From Phorcus lineatus (lineage: Eukaryota; Mollusca; Gastropoda; Trochida; Trochidae), in the NCBI GenBank assembly GCA_921293015.1, contig OV121081.1, positions 6,200,001-6,264,000 of the forward strand: a stretch of 64,000 nt of DNA, given 5' to 3'. Every line of letters begins with the position of its first letter. The first letter of the stretch is position 1. A program made the translations under genes and the position numbers. Positions 10,345 through 21,968 of this stretch are shown in pieces. Below the pieces are notes generated by a model. It ran no database searches and was not told where the DNA came from. It was given only the letters and a program-made list of their open reading frames with translations.

Positions 10345-12740
10345 AAGTCAGATCATAATCTCTATCATTGTCTTTCATAGAAACATGACTTAGACATTCA
10401 CTCTTTGAGCATATATTGTTAACTCTATTAGGAGAGATTGGAAAGTGGCATGGAATCTAGTTTTTATGATATTTTCTTTGGAGGTCCATTTTATGTGTTA
10501 TTGACAGTATCCTCAAATGAAATCATAAGTGATTCCATTGTTGACCTATTTCAACGTTTAATGTGATCACATATGTGCATACATTGTCGGTGATATTGTA
10601 CATTATGCAAATGTACTGACTGTTCCATAGCGTAACCATTGCATTGCAGATAAAGATAGGTACAATATAAGCTGTTAGGTAATGATTTGTGATCTAAATC
10701 CGGACAATGTTCCGCGGCTTGCAAACGTTAAGTTCTTGTAATATCGACAGCAGACAAAACACTGTTACGGATGGTAGTGTTTAATATATAGAGGACATTT
10801 GACATTTCTCGTCGAATACCATGTATATCTCATCGAGTGAAGAAGAAATTCATATTTTCACGAGTGGCACAGCCACGAGTGTAAATATATGATTTTCGAT
10901 TTCACGAGATTTATTTTATTTCCCAAAACCTCGAAATGACCTTAACTATATGAATGGAGTCGATAAATCGCTTCGCCAGCGCGGCCGTTTCATGATATCA
11001 TTCAATTGTTTCTTGACGTCACAGACGACGTCATATGATTTTTGCATTATTTCACTGAGTAGAATACCATTTTAATTTCACTCAGTGAAAAAAAGGTTTT
11101 ATTTTCACCGATAAATGGCATATTTCACCACTGGAAATATTATAAAGATTGTAAAGAAGTTGTCGTACAGGGTCAGATATGCAAATTGAGTGAGTAAATG
11201 TTTTAACCGTTTCAGTCATTTCAATTATTCACCATGTGGATGACAATCACCAAATAGAGAGTTATTCAAATTAAATGTTTTAACATAAATCAACACAAGT
11301 AATCTAATCGATTTTCAAACCGAAATGAAAATAGATAATGATGTCGAGAATGAACAGTTGAATTAAGATAATAATTTTACCATCGTAAAACTCATGCATC
11401 ATGTACGTAGAATGAAGTTTAAAATAAATGAAAATATGTATCATTGTTACCTTAATCTGGTATAAACCATAGGCTCCATTGGTCGGGGATATCTTGAAAT
11501 AATGAAATTGAAAATATCAAATTACGTATTTTCTAAATCGCTTTTATCAGTTACTAATATCTTGAAAACGAGAAGTAGCGTGGTCACCGGGTTTTACCAA
11601 CTCATTAAAAGGATCACAGACACATAATCAAGTTCACAAGACTGTCTGGTTGTGGGGGCGAAGGTTTGATATACTATGGGCCTGAAACTAATTTTGTAAA
11701 ACGTGAAAACAGTTATTAGATGGTATAATTACTTCCTCTTAGAACAGTGGATGTTACAAGATCAGTAGTAGCTTATTTATAGCCGGTGAAGTTGGTCTTC
11801 TATCAAGCCTTATTGGAAAAAAGATCATCTCAGATTTATAAAACTTGCTGATAAAGTACCCAAAACTTAATTGAATTCCTGTCAGCTGTTGTCTGTTATT
11901 TTCATACGTTCTCACGTATTTCGCTATGAAAATTATTTTCTGCTTTAACTTATGTCAAATTTAAGCAACGCAAGGACATTTCGTTTCTGTTACAGATTTT
12001 GATTCTTTAAAGTTTATAAGTGAACGAAGACAAAAAGTCCGAGATATTAAATATATTACGGATGAGGCCACTCTCTTTTGTTCCAAGGATACTGATTTAA
12101 AGTCGGTTAAGTTTTGTATCGACCTAAATGTAAGTTCAATACAGTAAAATTAACTCGGCCATGACATCTCTGGTACCCATTACTAGTGTCTCTTCTCGTC
12201 ATTAACCATTGTTTAGTGCTGTCACAAGGAAACAGTGCTATAGACGACATTTTACCTTTGGTTGGTTTAAACATATTCTTTTCACGTGGAAAGGTATTTG
12301 GAACAAGTTATCCAACTTGAAATACCCTCTCCTGGCTAATGACTTTTATTTTATTCTTTTATTTCTCTTTATGATACAACATGCATTGAAACATATAGTG
12401 ATAAGCATTCTCAACATTGTAGCCACATGTACAGTTAGCAGTTGTTCTAACTCCAATTCTATAAAACTCATAATTCAAAGAACTAACAGTATATCTTAAA
12501 TAAGGTATGAATTATATTTCATTTTCGTTTGCCAGATGAATAGTTTCAGTGTAAAAGCGTACTGTTGAGCTATGCATGATCTAAAATTTGAAAGTGTTTT
12601 CACTTGACGGCAATTGGTCGGTAAAAATCATACCTATAGCATATCGTGGATGAAAAGAAGGAATCTTGTGAATGTTTAGTTATGAGTAAGGAATAGATAA
12701 GTTTTGAGAGTTACCTAAATCATAATTAGTTTTGGAACTT
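10345..12740. other. non-coding stretch with a possible short dispersed repeat
   Basis: No gene recognised. Around 10,790-11,130 there are self-complementary motifs (CGAGTGGCACAGCCACGAGT, GACGTCACAGACGACGTC). Its start, near ATTTGACATTTCTCGTCGAA, resembles 50,205-50,225, so it may be a small non-autonomous element. The frame 12,209-12,499 has no recognisable domain. Confidence 0.3.
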
Positions 12741-15508
12741 AAGCCCAATTCACACTATGCACGATTGTACTACGGTAAAATTACGATTCGATCGTACTGG
12801 TATCGTATTGGTTTTTTTACGATCTGATATGTGAAGACGGTTTCTGTACGTGAGGTACACAATGTGGGTACAATCATTGCACGAAAGATCACGATTGCAA
12901 CACGGTCAGAACACAATCAACACAAACGTAACACAACACTTTCACGATGCAATCACGAGTGGTGTAAGAATAATGCACGTTTTTAAATAAGTTTTAGGGC
13001 AAAAAAGGTAAACCATTGATTTTAATGATCAATGTAGAATTGATATCCATATTGTGATGTATTGCAGCTTTGAAATACAATTTCATTGCGATAAAGACAT
13101 TATTGCGTATCTTACTAATTCTAACATTATCTTCGGACAATCTTCCGGAGTTTTTCTCTCATCTTCTAGCTTTATGCAAATAGCTGCCGAAGGTGTTTCA
13201 CAGGCATTCCTTCTGATCCAAAGCAGTTGAATTTCAAGCACGTACGGACGTTTACATCGTGACATTGAGAAACTTGCCAAGGTGATCGATAATTGAGGAC
13301 ATTATAATTTGCTTCCTAGCAAATTATGAAACATCCGCATTTCTACATGTTGATCATCACATTCCCTTATCTATAGATGCATACCGAAAGTTTGTTCACA
13401 TGCCTGCGTATTTCTAGTGAAAATATCATATTATTTGGCATGTCTTTGAGGCATCAAAGCTTTACGAAAAAGAACCAGATGATGTTCAATTTACGATACA
13501 GAAATGAATGTCCATTGTAGTTCAACGTAAACAGGATCTCATTCCCAACAGTCAACCATAGCAGTTTTGGCAGGTCATAAAAGTGACCAGGAGTCAAAAT
13601 TCCAAAAACAAAAATTTAATTTTTCACTACAAAATCCATATAAAGTGGTCAATATTTTTAAACACAAGTTATGTTTGTTCCCATGCACTAAGTCAATGTG
13701 ACTGTGCTAATTTTTTTCTCAGATATTAGAACTGGAATAGTAACTGTTTAATCGAAATTTCAGGAAATCAGAATTTCGAAAATATAACCCCTTCTGTCGA
13801 TTTCATCATGCCAAACTTCGAATTATTGCATGACAGACAAGACGACTCCAACATCAGTTAAAGAATGGCTTTTTTACGCATTGTCAATTGATCAGTTATT
13901 CTATTGACGTCTTTACAAAACCAAAATTACAATATATTTGCGCTACGATACAGTGGTATGTGAACAAACTCTGGATATGCAGCTGTACAAGAATATCTAG
14001 GCCCAAATTACCATTTTCGAATTCTAGTTCATTAATTGTAATCATTTCAAAAACGTGAGTCTGTGGTAAATGCTTTAAAAATTGGCCTGACAGAGCAATA
14101 CAAGCATCCCCATTGTTATCATTATTACCTGCTTTGTACAAAATGGATTCAGTTTAATTTCTTATTGATAACAATTAGATATGCGATTCATTCTAGCAGA
14201 ACATTATACCACTTACCAATGAAATCACTATTTCTTCGTCTAATGTGTTCGGAAGTTGTTTTCTATTAACTTATTTGAATTTTCGTACGATTGCGTATGG
14301 AAATTCTACATTAGCATGATAAGTCCTATGTGCAAAATCTTCAGAAATAGCATGAACATGTTAAACACTCTTTTTTCTGATATGTCTGATATGTATACTT
14401 TTGCAGTATACAGTTTATACGTCTATCATACCTTTGATTGGCTACCACATTATGTTGCTTGTGATGAATTCTTATTGCATTTTATCATATCTTGAAGTTG
14501 CCGCAGTAATTTGTAACCTTATTTCTTCCCTATCATTTAAAGGTATACTTTCATGTGGAAAATTCTTTGATAGTTTTCACAACTATTGTCCATTTATGCA
14601 TTCTGCACAAAATATAATTTCAAAGATCTAATAAATTCAAAAGTACACAAATGTCTTACATTGAATATCCACTTTGCGTTTTGAGCCTTCATTTAACAGC
14701 AAAGCATCTTTCATAGCCGTGTGTGACGACAAACATGTTATCCATGCATGCGGCGTTTCCATTTGCTGAAATATTGCATTGAAGTCTATGCTACAATATT
14801 TTGGCGTTAGGGAAACCTGCTTGAAGCCCGATAAGAGCTTGTATTAGAAAATTGGTTGTGTAGGAATCAATCTACAACTTGACAAAACAGTCCGTATGCA
14901 CGGGTAGAGAATTTGTTCGACATTCGTTCGTCACCATCGCAATACCTTACCATCATTTGTGCTGACTTGTTGACTGAAAGTTAGACACGCGAATCACACG
15001 TGATGAAAACGTTTGGACGGGAAACGCTCTTGTTGGTGCAAGTTCAACCCAACATCGTGTAAAGATTGTATCCTGATCGTACAGTAATCGTGTGACTCCG
15101 TATTCAGTACGAGCTGTCATCATGGTCCTAGAGTCTAGCACCATAAGGGGTAATTTAACATTACTACGATAATAGAACGATTGCAAGAAGGACAATTTAT
15201 CGATCGTGTTGTGGTCGTGTTGTAGTTGTGCTGTTATCGTGTCCTAAGGCTGAAGCACGATCAACACAATAACTATACATACACTACACAATCACCACAC
15301 AATCACTACACGATCGACACGCCCACAACACGATTTTCTGAAATCAGGAACATGTTTGGTTTTTTAACGAATCGTATCGGAAAAATAGCACGATCAGCCC
15401 AATCACTGTACGGTAACCACACAGTAACAACACAATAATCACACAATAACAACACGATGACTACACGACACGTTCGTACATCGATCGTGCGTAGTGTGAG
15501 TTGGGCTT
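12741..15508. mobile_element. 2.77-kb DNA transposon-like element with 25-bp TIRs
   Basis: The ends are inverted repeats: 12741-12765 begins AAGCCCAATTCACACTATGC, and the reverse complement of 15484-15508 begins AAGCCCAACTCACACTACGC (23 of 25 identical). Inside each end lies a tract of CACGAT, CACAATCA and AACACAAC motifs (about 12,760-12,975 and 15,180-15,480), like subterminal transposase-binding repeats. If the TIR starts at AGCCC, the flanking trinucleotides are TTA and TCA, one change from a PIF/Harbinger-type TWA duplication; this is weak. Interior frames (13083-13280 minus, 13896-14141 minus, 14953-15195 minus and others) match nothing I know, so it is non-autonomous, decayed or of an unfamiliar superfamily. 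Confidence 0.65.
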
Positions 15509-16876
15509 CAATGTCCTTGTAATGTTTCCAAACCACTTTCAAAATATAGACATTTGGTAGATATGTTAAACTGATTCAGACACCTCGTTGAAATTGTTGA
15601 CTGTATATTACAAGCTGTTCTATCACGGACTATTAAGAAAATAAGGAATAGAAATAAAATGTTCTTTTGTTTAGGAATTTTTATGGTATTCCTATTGCGT
15701 TAAGGTTTGTCTTGTAGCAACTTAGTAAAAACTGTAAACTCATTTGTTTTTAATCAATTATTAACCACGTAGAGAAATAAATCTCGGTTTCATTTCGCTA
15801 ATCACCGTTAGGCTACGTCTTGAATGTGTGTTTTTTAAGGCATTCTTTAAATCATGACTTCTTCAAACAATCGTAAATCGATCTTCTTCAAATAATGTAA
15901 TCTTCCTGTTAGTTACGATGTTTATCTGTTAAATTCACTACGGAACTTTAGAAAATGATGTTGCTATTTTGAATGTGATAACCTGCTCATGCTCTTTAAG
16001 TCGCCTGATATTATTAATTTCCTTGTTTGTTGACAGATAATATAATTAAGTAATTTGGTACACAGGGAACAATTTGCTGTACCATAGTGTTAATGTTTAC
16101 CTGAATAACCATATATTGTTGTGTTATTTCAAAGTTTAGAATTTTCTGAGTTGTGAGGAATCAGAGAAACACGATATTTTTAATGCCTGGGACGTAATTC
16201 CTTTATTCTGTGTTTCGTCTTCATTTGATCACTCTCTTTTGTCAAATGCCAAACGTCCACCGAGGTATGAAGTGCAGAAACAAACAATAATGATTTAGTT
16301 TCATTCGAAACACCATACCATTGAGACGGTTTTTAATGATTCAATGATCAAATTCCAATAATGAATGTTTCTGCAAATATCACAAATGAAAGATTGTCAC
16401 TCATATGTATCAGAATGTCTGTAAAGCATGTTTTCGTGATCTCATTTGGAATTTGATTCGTTCTACAGATAAATTTGCACATTCATTGTCTTGACACATG
16501 AAAACGAGTTATTAGATAATTGAACTTCAAAGGAACTGAAAATGAAATTATGTGTGATATTTCCAATTTCATTATCTGACAATGTAATAACGTGTTCTTG
16601 ACATTTAAAACACTTTTCGGAAGCAAGAACCATCATGTATTCATCAAAAGAGTTTGAGATGCTATAATGTATATACTTTATAGGTATGACAACGTATGAC
16701 AGGCCTTTTCTACGAGGAGATGCTCGAAGTGTAGTATTCTTAGAAAGGTCAAGCTCATTGAAAGATGTTCACTATATCAGATTCTTGGCTATTCTGCTTC
16801 GATTACCGTATTTGAAATTTGAAGTACTCTAACTTTCTTCAGGCTCAACAAATCCGTTGAGTTTTAGATATAAGCT
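15509..16876. other. non-coding stretch, nothing recognised
   Basis: AT-rich with no open frame of note and no clear repeat partner in the window. Confidence 0.4.
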
Positions 16877-17248
16877 TCAAGTTCTTTGAGACATTCCATT
16901 GGCTGAAAAAACACATGCTAACAGCTGAGGTAGGCCTTGCCACATTTCCCCAACTTTTGGGTGCTTGTCGTCCAGTCTGTTGTGACGGATCGCGATAATC
17001 CAATGAGAAATGATATGAGAATTACAACTTCCGCCGAAGAGGACACTGCAATGAAAACAGGAATTTTGACGGGGTGGCAGCAAGGTTTTATTAGCAAGAG
17101 ATAGAGACTGGTGCAAGTTAAAGCCATGCGAGGATGACTCTTGCCACGAAGAACCTACTCTCAGCGATACGAAATATTTGGTCTGCCGGAAATCATAGTA
17201 TAAGAAGGAGCTCTGAGGATGCAAATACGCTGATAGAGTATGGTGCAT
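16877..17248 (-). other. exon-like open segment, unknown product
   Basis: Two minus frames are open here: 123 codons at 16877-17248 and 69 codons at 16918-17127. Part of it (about 17,145-17,240) resembles 38,265-38,335 with an internal deletion, so it belongs to the region's repeated material. A plausible acceptor lies within it, a pyrimidine-rich run ending TTTCATTGCAG before TGTCCTC. No domain recognised. It may be an old exon or chance. Confidence 0.2.
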
Positions 17249-17734
17249 CCCATCAACGTCTACGGCTTTTTAATCAGCCGTTGCTTCCATTGTAATAAAT
17301 ACGTGTTTCAAAAGGAAGTAACAATACCCCCTATTTTATCCTATCAAGGGATAACATTGGACGTTTAGTAGATTAAATCATGCACAATCATGGTAATATC
17401 AGCACTGGTCGCAAAACGAATTCGAATATTTGAAAGTTTACATCAACATTGTTCTTTACATTTCGGGTGTAACCGTTCACACTAGGGATGAGATGAACTT
17501 ACATTCATGCTATACCGATTCATGCTTCAATCTACTTAAATGAGCCGTGGTATTTTTAAATCGGTAATGTACTATTGTCTTATTTTCGATTTGACTTAAG
17601 TAGCCAAAGAATATTGATCCGTTATTTAAGACTTAAAGATCGTGCTATTATAAGCTTGGGATGCCTTGCACTATTCAAGATCACACAAGGGGGTCGAAGA
17701 AGAACGACCTGGGAATAACTTACAATCATTATTT

Positions 17735-17780
17735 ACAATCTCTGTGTAGGACGAGACTGATTCTGTTTACCTTCTTCACC
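17735..17780 (-). pseudogene. degenerate copy of exon R
   Basis: On the minus strand this reads AGAATCAGTCTCGTCC then TACACAGAG, matching the 3' end of the exon-like segment at 40,836-41,043. Most of the upstream exon is deleted and the donor GT is lost. The downstream intron sequence (TAATGATTGTAAGTTATTC) is also conserved, which shows that the homology extends past the splice site. Non-functional. Confidence 0.4.
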
Positions 17781-18620
17781 TTGTCATCGCCTTGTTTAAG
17801 CTCGGTTTACATCGTGAGTGATTTGAACAGGCTTGCAGTTCCCTAGATAAATGCAAAGATAAGTTTCTGGAGAGACGTGTCAATAAACAGATGTCAATCG
17901 AGTCACTATCACGTTACACTCTACACATGATATGTACGACCTTTTTCAACTAGAATTTTATCATTAACAGACCGTTTTTATCAAGCGAAAATTACAGATT
18001 ACTGTTGCATATAAAATTAACTATTGAAAGATCTACTTTCATTAAGTATATGAAATTATCAAATGAATTAGATAAGGCTCACACTCTCCCTATTCTTTAT
18101 CGACCCTTATCCAGTTCAAACGAAATTCAGAATCACAAGATAGCAATGATGTCAAGCCGCATAATGCAGACTGAAGACACTCTTAATTATGACTTCATAT
18201 CCAATGTGTATTCTTATCAAGATAGATATTTATTGTTCAGATGTGTTCTTTGATTAATACGTTTCTGACGTTAGATCTAGCTACTGATAAGGAAGACTTT
18301 TTCACTGCTATTATGAAACGTTTTAATATGATTATCAGTTGTAAATTGAAAGATTTTCAGTAAGCCATTGTCTAAATCTATAATAAATGACAGCAGGTGA
18401 CCTGACCTTTACAATTATAGTGAACACACTTATATTTGTCATATTGTTTTCCTAAGCGAGTGATTGTTACAGTTAACTGGTTTATATCTGCAGGATTTTC
18501 TTCTGTCAATGCTGTTATATTGTTATATATAGTTTGAAAAAATATTCTAATGAATTCACACTTTAGCTTCCTTTTTAATATTCATTTCTTTGCCTGCCAT
18601 GACAACAAATTAAAATTCAT

Positions 18621-18622
<2 letters not shown>

Positions 18623-18667
<45 letters not shown>
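18623..18667. repeat. (AT)n microsatellite
   Basis: About 45 bp of uninterrupted AT dinucleotides. It lies inside the repeated module at the position where copy B is interrupted by the 29.70-30.67 insertion. Confidence 0.95.
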
Positions 18668-18669
<2 letters not shown>

Positions 18670-18728
18670 GTTCACAGCATGATAAATTGAAATAAATCTT
18701 TCCCGATTGATACTTCTCTATTAATACA

Positions 18729-18816
18729 TCAATTTGTCTCAAATATGTCCGGGAGCAATTGAGTAAATGGGTTTGATCTTTCTGGCGGTTCAGTTTTCGT
18801 AAACTCCCCGGACATC
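18729..18816 (-). pseudogene. exon P, copy A (candidate terminal exon)
   Basis: After a minus-strand AG (18,818-18,817) the frame set by exon R reads (R)MSGEFTKTEPPERSNPFT and on to DIFETN, then stop at 18,729-18,731. The copy at 30,724-30,823 reads (R)MSGQFDHTELYDRASPFT and on to DIFVTN. Positions M-S-G, F, T-E, R, PFT, DIF and TN are shared despite many base changes, and the frame stays open in both. I infer a short terminal coding exon of an unknown gene family. The local exon R partner of this copy is not clear, so it is probably a relic. Confidence 0.33.
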
Positions 18817-19349
18817 CTGTCGCAGTTACATCCAAGATGATTACGTGATCACCTTCCCCCACCTGTAGATATGGTTTCCTTTTGAAAATCAAATATAAGA
18901 CATAATGAATTTTTTAGACCATCTATTGAAGGTTCTGGGTGCCGTGCTTTCCATTTTCCCTTCATGTCTTATATTGAACATTCTGCTTACGAATTGCTGG
19001 TAACAAAAATAACATCTGGAAATTGTTACAAAGACAAAATAAGTACATTAAAACATATACCTGTATTGTCTATTGTAACTCGGTGTGCCAGTGTTTCCCC
19101 CAAACAATAAATTACATTCGAAAAATAAATTCTTAAAACGAGTTGTAACCATGTGTCCACATTACCAGACATATCGACCTCTCATGTCAACACCTTTTTG
19201 TTATTAGAATGTACAAATCACGTAACTCAGACATAGATTACTTTCGCATGGTCGTATGTCACCAGGGCAATAACTTAGTTCCTTTCATGACTCGCATAAA
19301 AAAAGGATTTCTCCTGGGGTAAAGATGACCTAGAATTGGGGATGCTTCA

Positions 19350-21450
19350 TTCTCTGCCTCTTTAACTGTGGTCTCGTTCGTTGTCTTTTTTAATAAAACG
19401 TTCTATGGGATAACGGATTATTCTAGTGGATAATAGTGCATTCCCTAGTAAACATTCAGGGTGCCAGATGATCATACGCTAAAATAATACTAATTATTTT
19501 TACTAAGTTTGTCAACATTATAAGTCAAGTACATTATGAATTTACAATATGTACGGATATTAACCTAAATGGATTTAAATTGTATATGTAGTTCCCAATG
19601 CATTCTTATTAAACCGTTTTTGGACTCATTTGTCACTGACACTGACTTATAATGTTTGAAGTAAGTCATTTTAGTTTTAATTCATTGAGGAGACATGGAC
19701 ATTCTACAAATTTCGTTAAAAATGTTTGTTTTTGTCATACCTTGTCTGCCATATTGTACCAAAAGCATTCATGCGTACAAAATGAAATCATTGGCGATAA
19801 CCAGGGGGCTGTGTGTTTGAATAATGCAAACTTACTGAGATGGAGATATCTTTGACTCATCCTAAACATATTTAAGAATGTTTTGAAACACGCTTTTTAT
19901 CTTATCGTTGTGGTTTCCTGACCAGATCTTAAAGTAAAATGTATATATTTAATACCAAAGATGTTAAATACAGTGGTAAGTTATAACTTCTAAGTTCGAT
20001 TTTGTGGTCAGATCTGTATGTTCTTGACAATACCTGACATATGAAATCTATAAATATAATGATAACAGAAGCATCATATTGCGCAACCCGTTAATCAAGT
20101 CATACTGACTCAAGAACATATTATTGACAAACACACTTCAAAACATTTTATGCTGTCATATTTTTTAATTTTCTTGACACTTTAAACAAGTGTAAATTGA
20201 TAGTTGTGTTCAGTTCACCAAACCGGTTACAATAGGTATATATCTTATAACTATCGAATGGGCTTGTTATATCACATACACTGAGAATAATAATTACTGT
20301 CACGTACAGAATGTGGTAATTACCAGGGAAACAAAGCTAAATGATTCATGAAAGTTGATATGTCAAATGGAATTACTAAGGTCAAGGGACAATCGCATGC
20401 GACAATAAGAGGATTCAGGTCTGAATATGAGTTATGAGTTTGTTTGCAAATTTGTAGCGACCTAAACATCATTAAGTGTAAAAGCTGTCTTTGCTTCCAT
20501 GGTTGGAAGGGAGGGTAAATACAGATTTCTTATATTTTTGCTATTTTTCTTCAAACTGGTTTCTCTGCCTCCTTTTCCTTGTTTGAGCCGAGGACACTGT
20601 AAGGTCCTGCCGTTTTCGATTCAAGTGTTTGAATTTTGTCCCCTTGACAATGTTAAAAGTGCATTTGGCTATAACACCTACAATGACTATTCCCGAGGAT
20701 TATATTCTTGATTATTGAAGACCAAAATCATGTTTAATTTTCCTCCAAAAATCATGAAATTCGGTTTTTGGGTTATCTGCCGTTGAAGTGTGCAAATTTT
20801 TAAAAATTAACCAAATTCGAATAGTGGCTGTGAAAAAACCATTACGCATTTGCATGCAGATTCTGGGAAAAACTTGTTTGGCCAATGCTTCAGCTTAAGT
20901 GTGAGCTTAAGTACTAAAATAATACAATTTGCAAGGGCGCAAGGGTCGGACATTTCTAAAACATCAAGACTTTGTTATAATTTACTTCTTTGATTGTAAT
21001 TTTTATGGCATCAACAAGATGCAAGCCTCTACTTACATTTTGAAAATGAAACCCTCGTTAATTTGAAAAGTTTTGGATCGTTCTGCACCTTTGAGTTTTG
21101 ATTGGACGCGAAGCTTATTGTGTCATCTACTCAATAAGCTTACCAGCGTAGCGAGTTTGGCTTCATTAGCATTAGCCGTCTTGATTAAATCTTGGCTACA
21201 CGATTCGTGGATTAATAAACATAACATGTCAATAGCAAAAAAGATTCAGTCTGACTGCATAATCCTTAATGATGAATACAATATTATTGCTCTTTGAAAT
21301 CTTGTCTACAATATTCATAACTTTTTGCATAAATTCATAAAGAAAGAAATGATAAAAAAAATTTTCTAAACCATATGAGACAAAAAACCCTTTTCAACAA
21401 TTAAATAAGATCTGGTCAACAGTCTGTAGCTAGCTTATAGCAACGACTTC
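19350..21450. other. non-coding part of copy A, nothing recognised
   Basis: No gene or delimited repeat. Short frames at 19652-19855, 20499-20711 and 21073-21297 (plus) have no recognisable domain. About 20,315-20,345 faintly resembles the conserved block at 21.6 kb (TTACCAGGGAAACA). Confidence 0.35.
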
Positions 21451-21676
21451 TATAGACAGATAATCAAATAAAACAAAGGTTCAGTTGAACAAGTCGGTAA
21501 TAGAAGGAATATATATCTTATTTTACCTCTTTTGTATTTTGTAATCCAGACACTAGGGAGTATAATTACAACAGAGGAGCACGTGTTTACTTCCCGGGAA
21601 ACAGCAGCTAATTAGAATAACCAGGGACGTTGATGTCACAGGTAGGATGAGGCCACGGAAATAACCTGACACCACC
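21451..21676. repeat. conserved block T, copy A
   Basis: The best-preserved stretch between the two duplicated copies, partner at 32,414-32,648. Shared motifs include GAGGAGCACGTGTTTA, GGGAAACAGC, ACCAGGGACGTTGA and AACCTGACACC. No open frame runs through it. Conservation above its surroundings could mean a regulatory role or simply a slow stretch. Confidence 0.7.
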
Positions 21677-21968
21677 AATTTTTTCAAAATTATTTTTTAT
21701 TTGTTCCTTTAAGTAACCTAGTCAATAATGTACAACATAAAACTTAAAGGTTTTACAATAGAAAAAGTTAAGGAAAGATTCCTTTCAGAATGCAATTATA
21801 ATTAGCTATTGAATAATGGGACGAGTGGAAAGCATTTATTATTGAATTTTTCTATCTCAGTATTTTTTTGGAAATGAAATTTTGTCTGGCATAGTTTTGT
21901 TATGGGAATAAAATATACTACTCACAACGAAATAGGGATTACTTTAGTTAAATAGTTAAATTGTTATA

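Noticed and set aside
12209-12499. 96-codon hydrophobic plus frame as a small membrane protein
   Set aside because: No homologous motif, no repeat copy, and the AT-rich codons match the surrounding non-coding DNA.
16500-16620. Weak inverted repeat around ACGAGTTATTAGATAATTGA
   Set aside because: Only scattered matching bases on the other arm, not distinguishable from chance in AT-rich DNA.
18617-18892. 91-codon minus frame ending in an Ile-Tyr repeat
   Set aside because: The C-terminus is translation of the (AT)n microsatellite. The useful signal there is exon P, in another frame.
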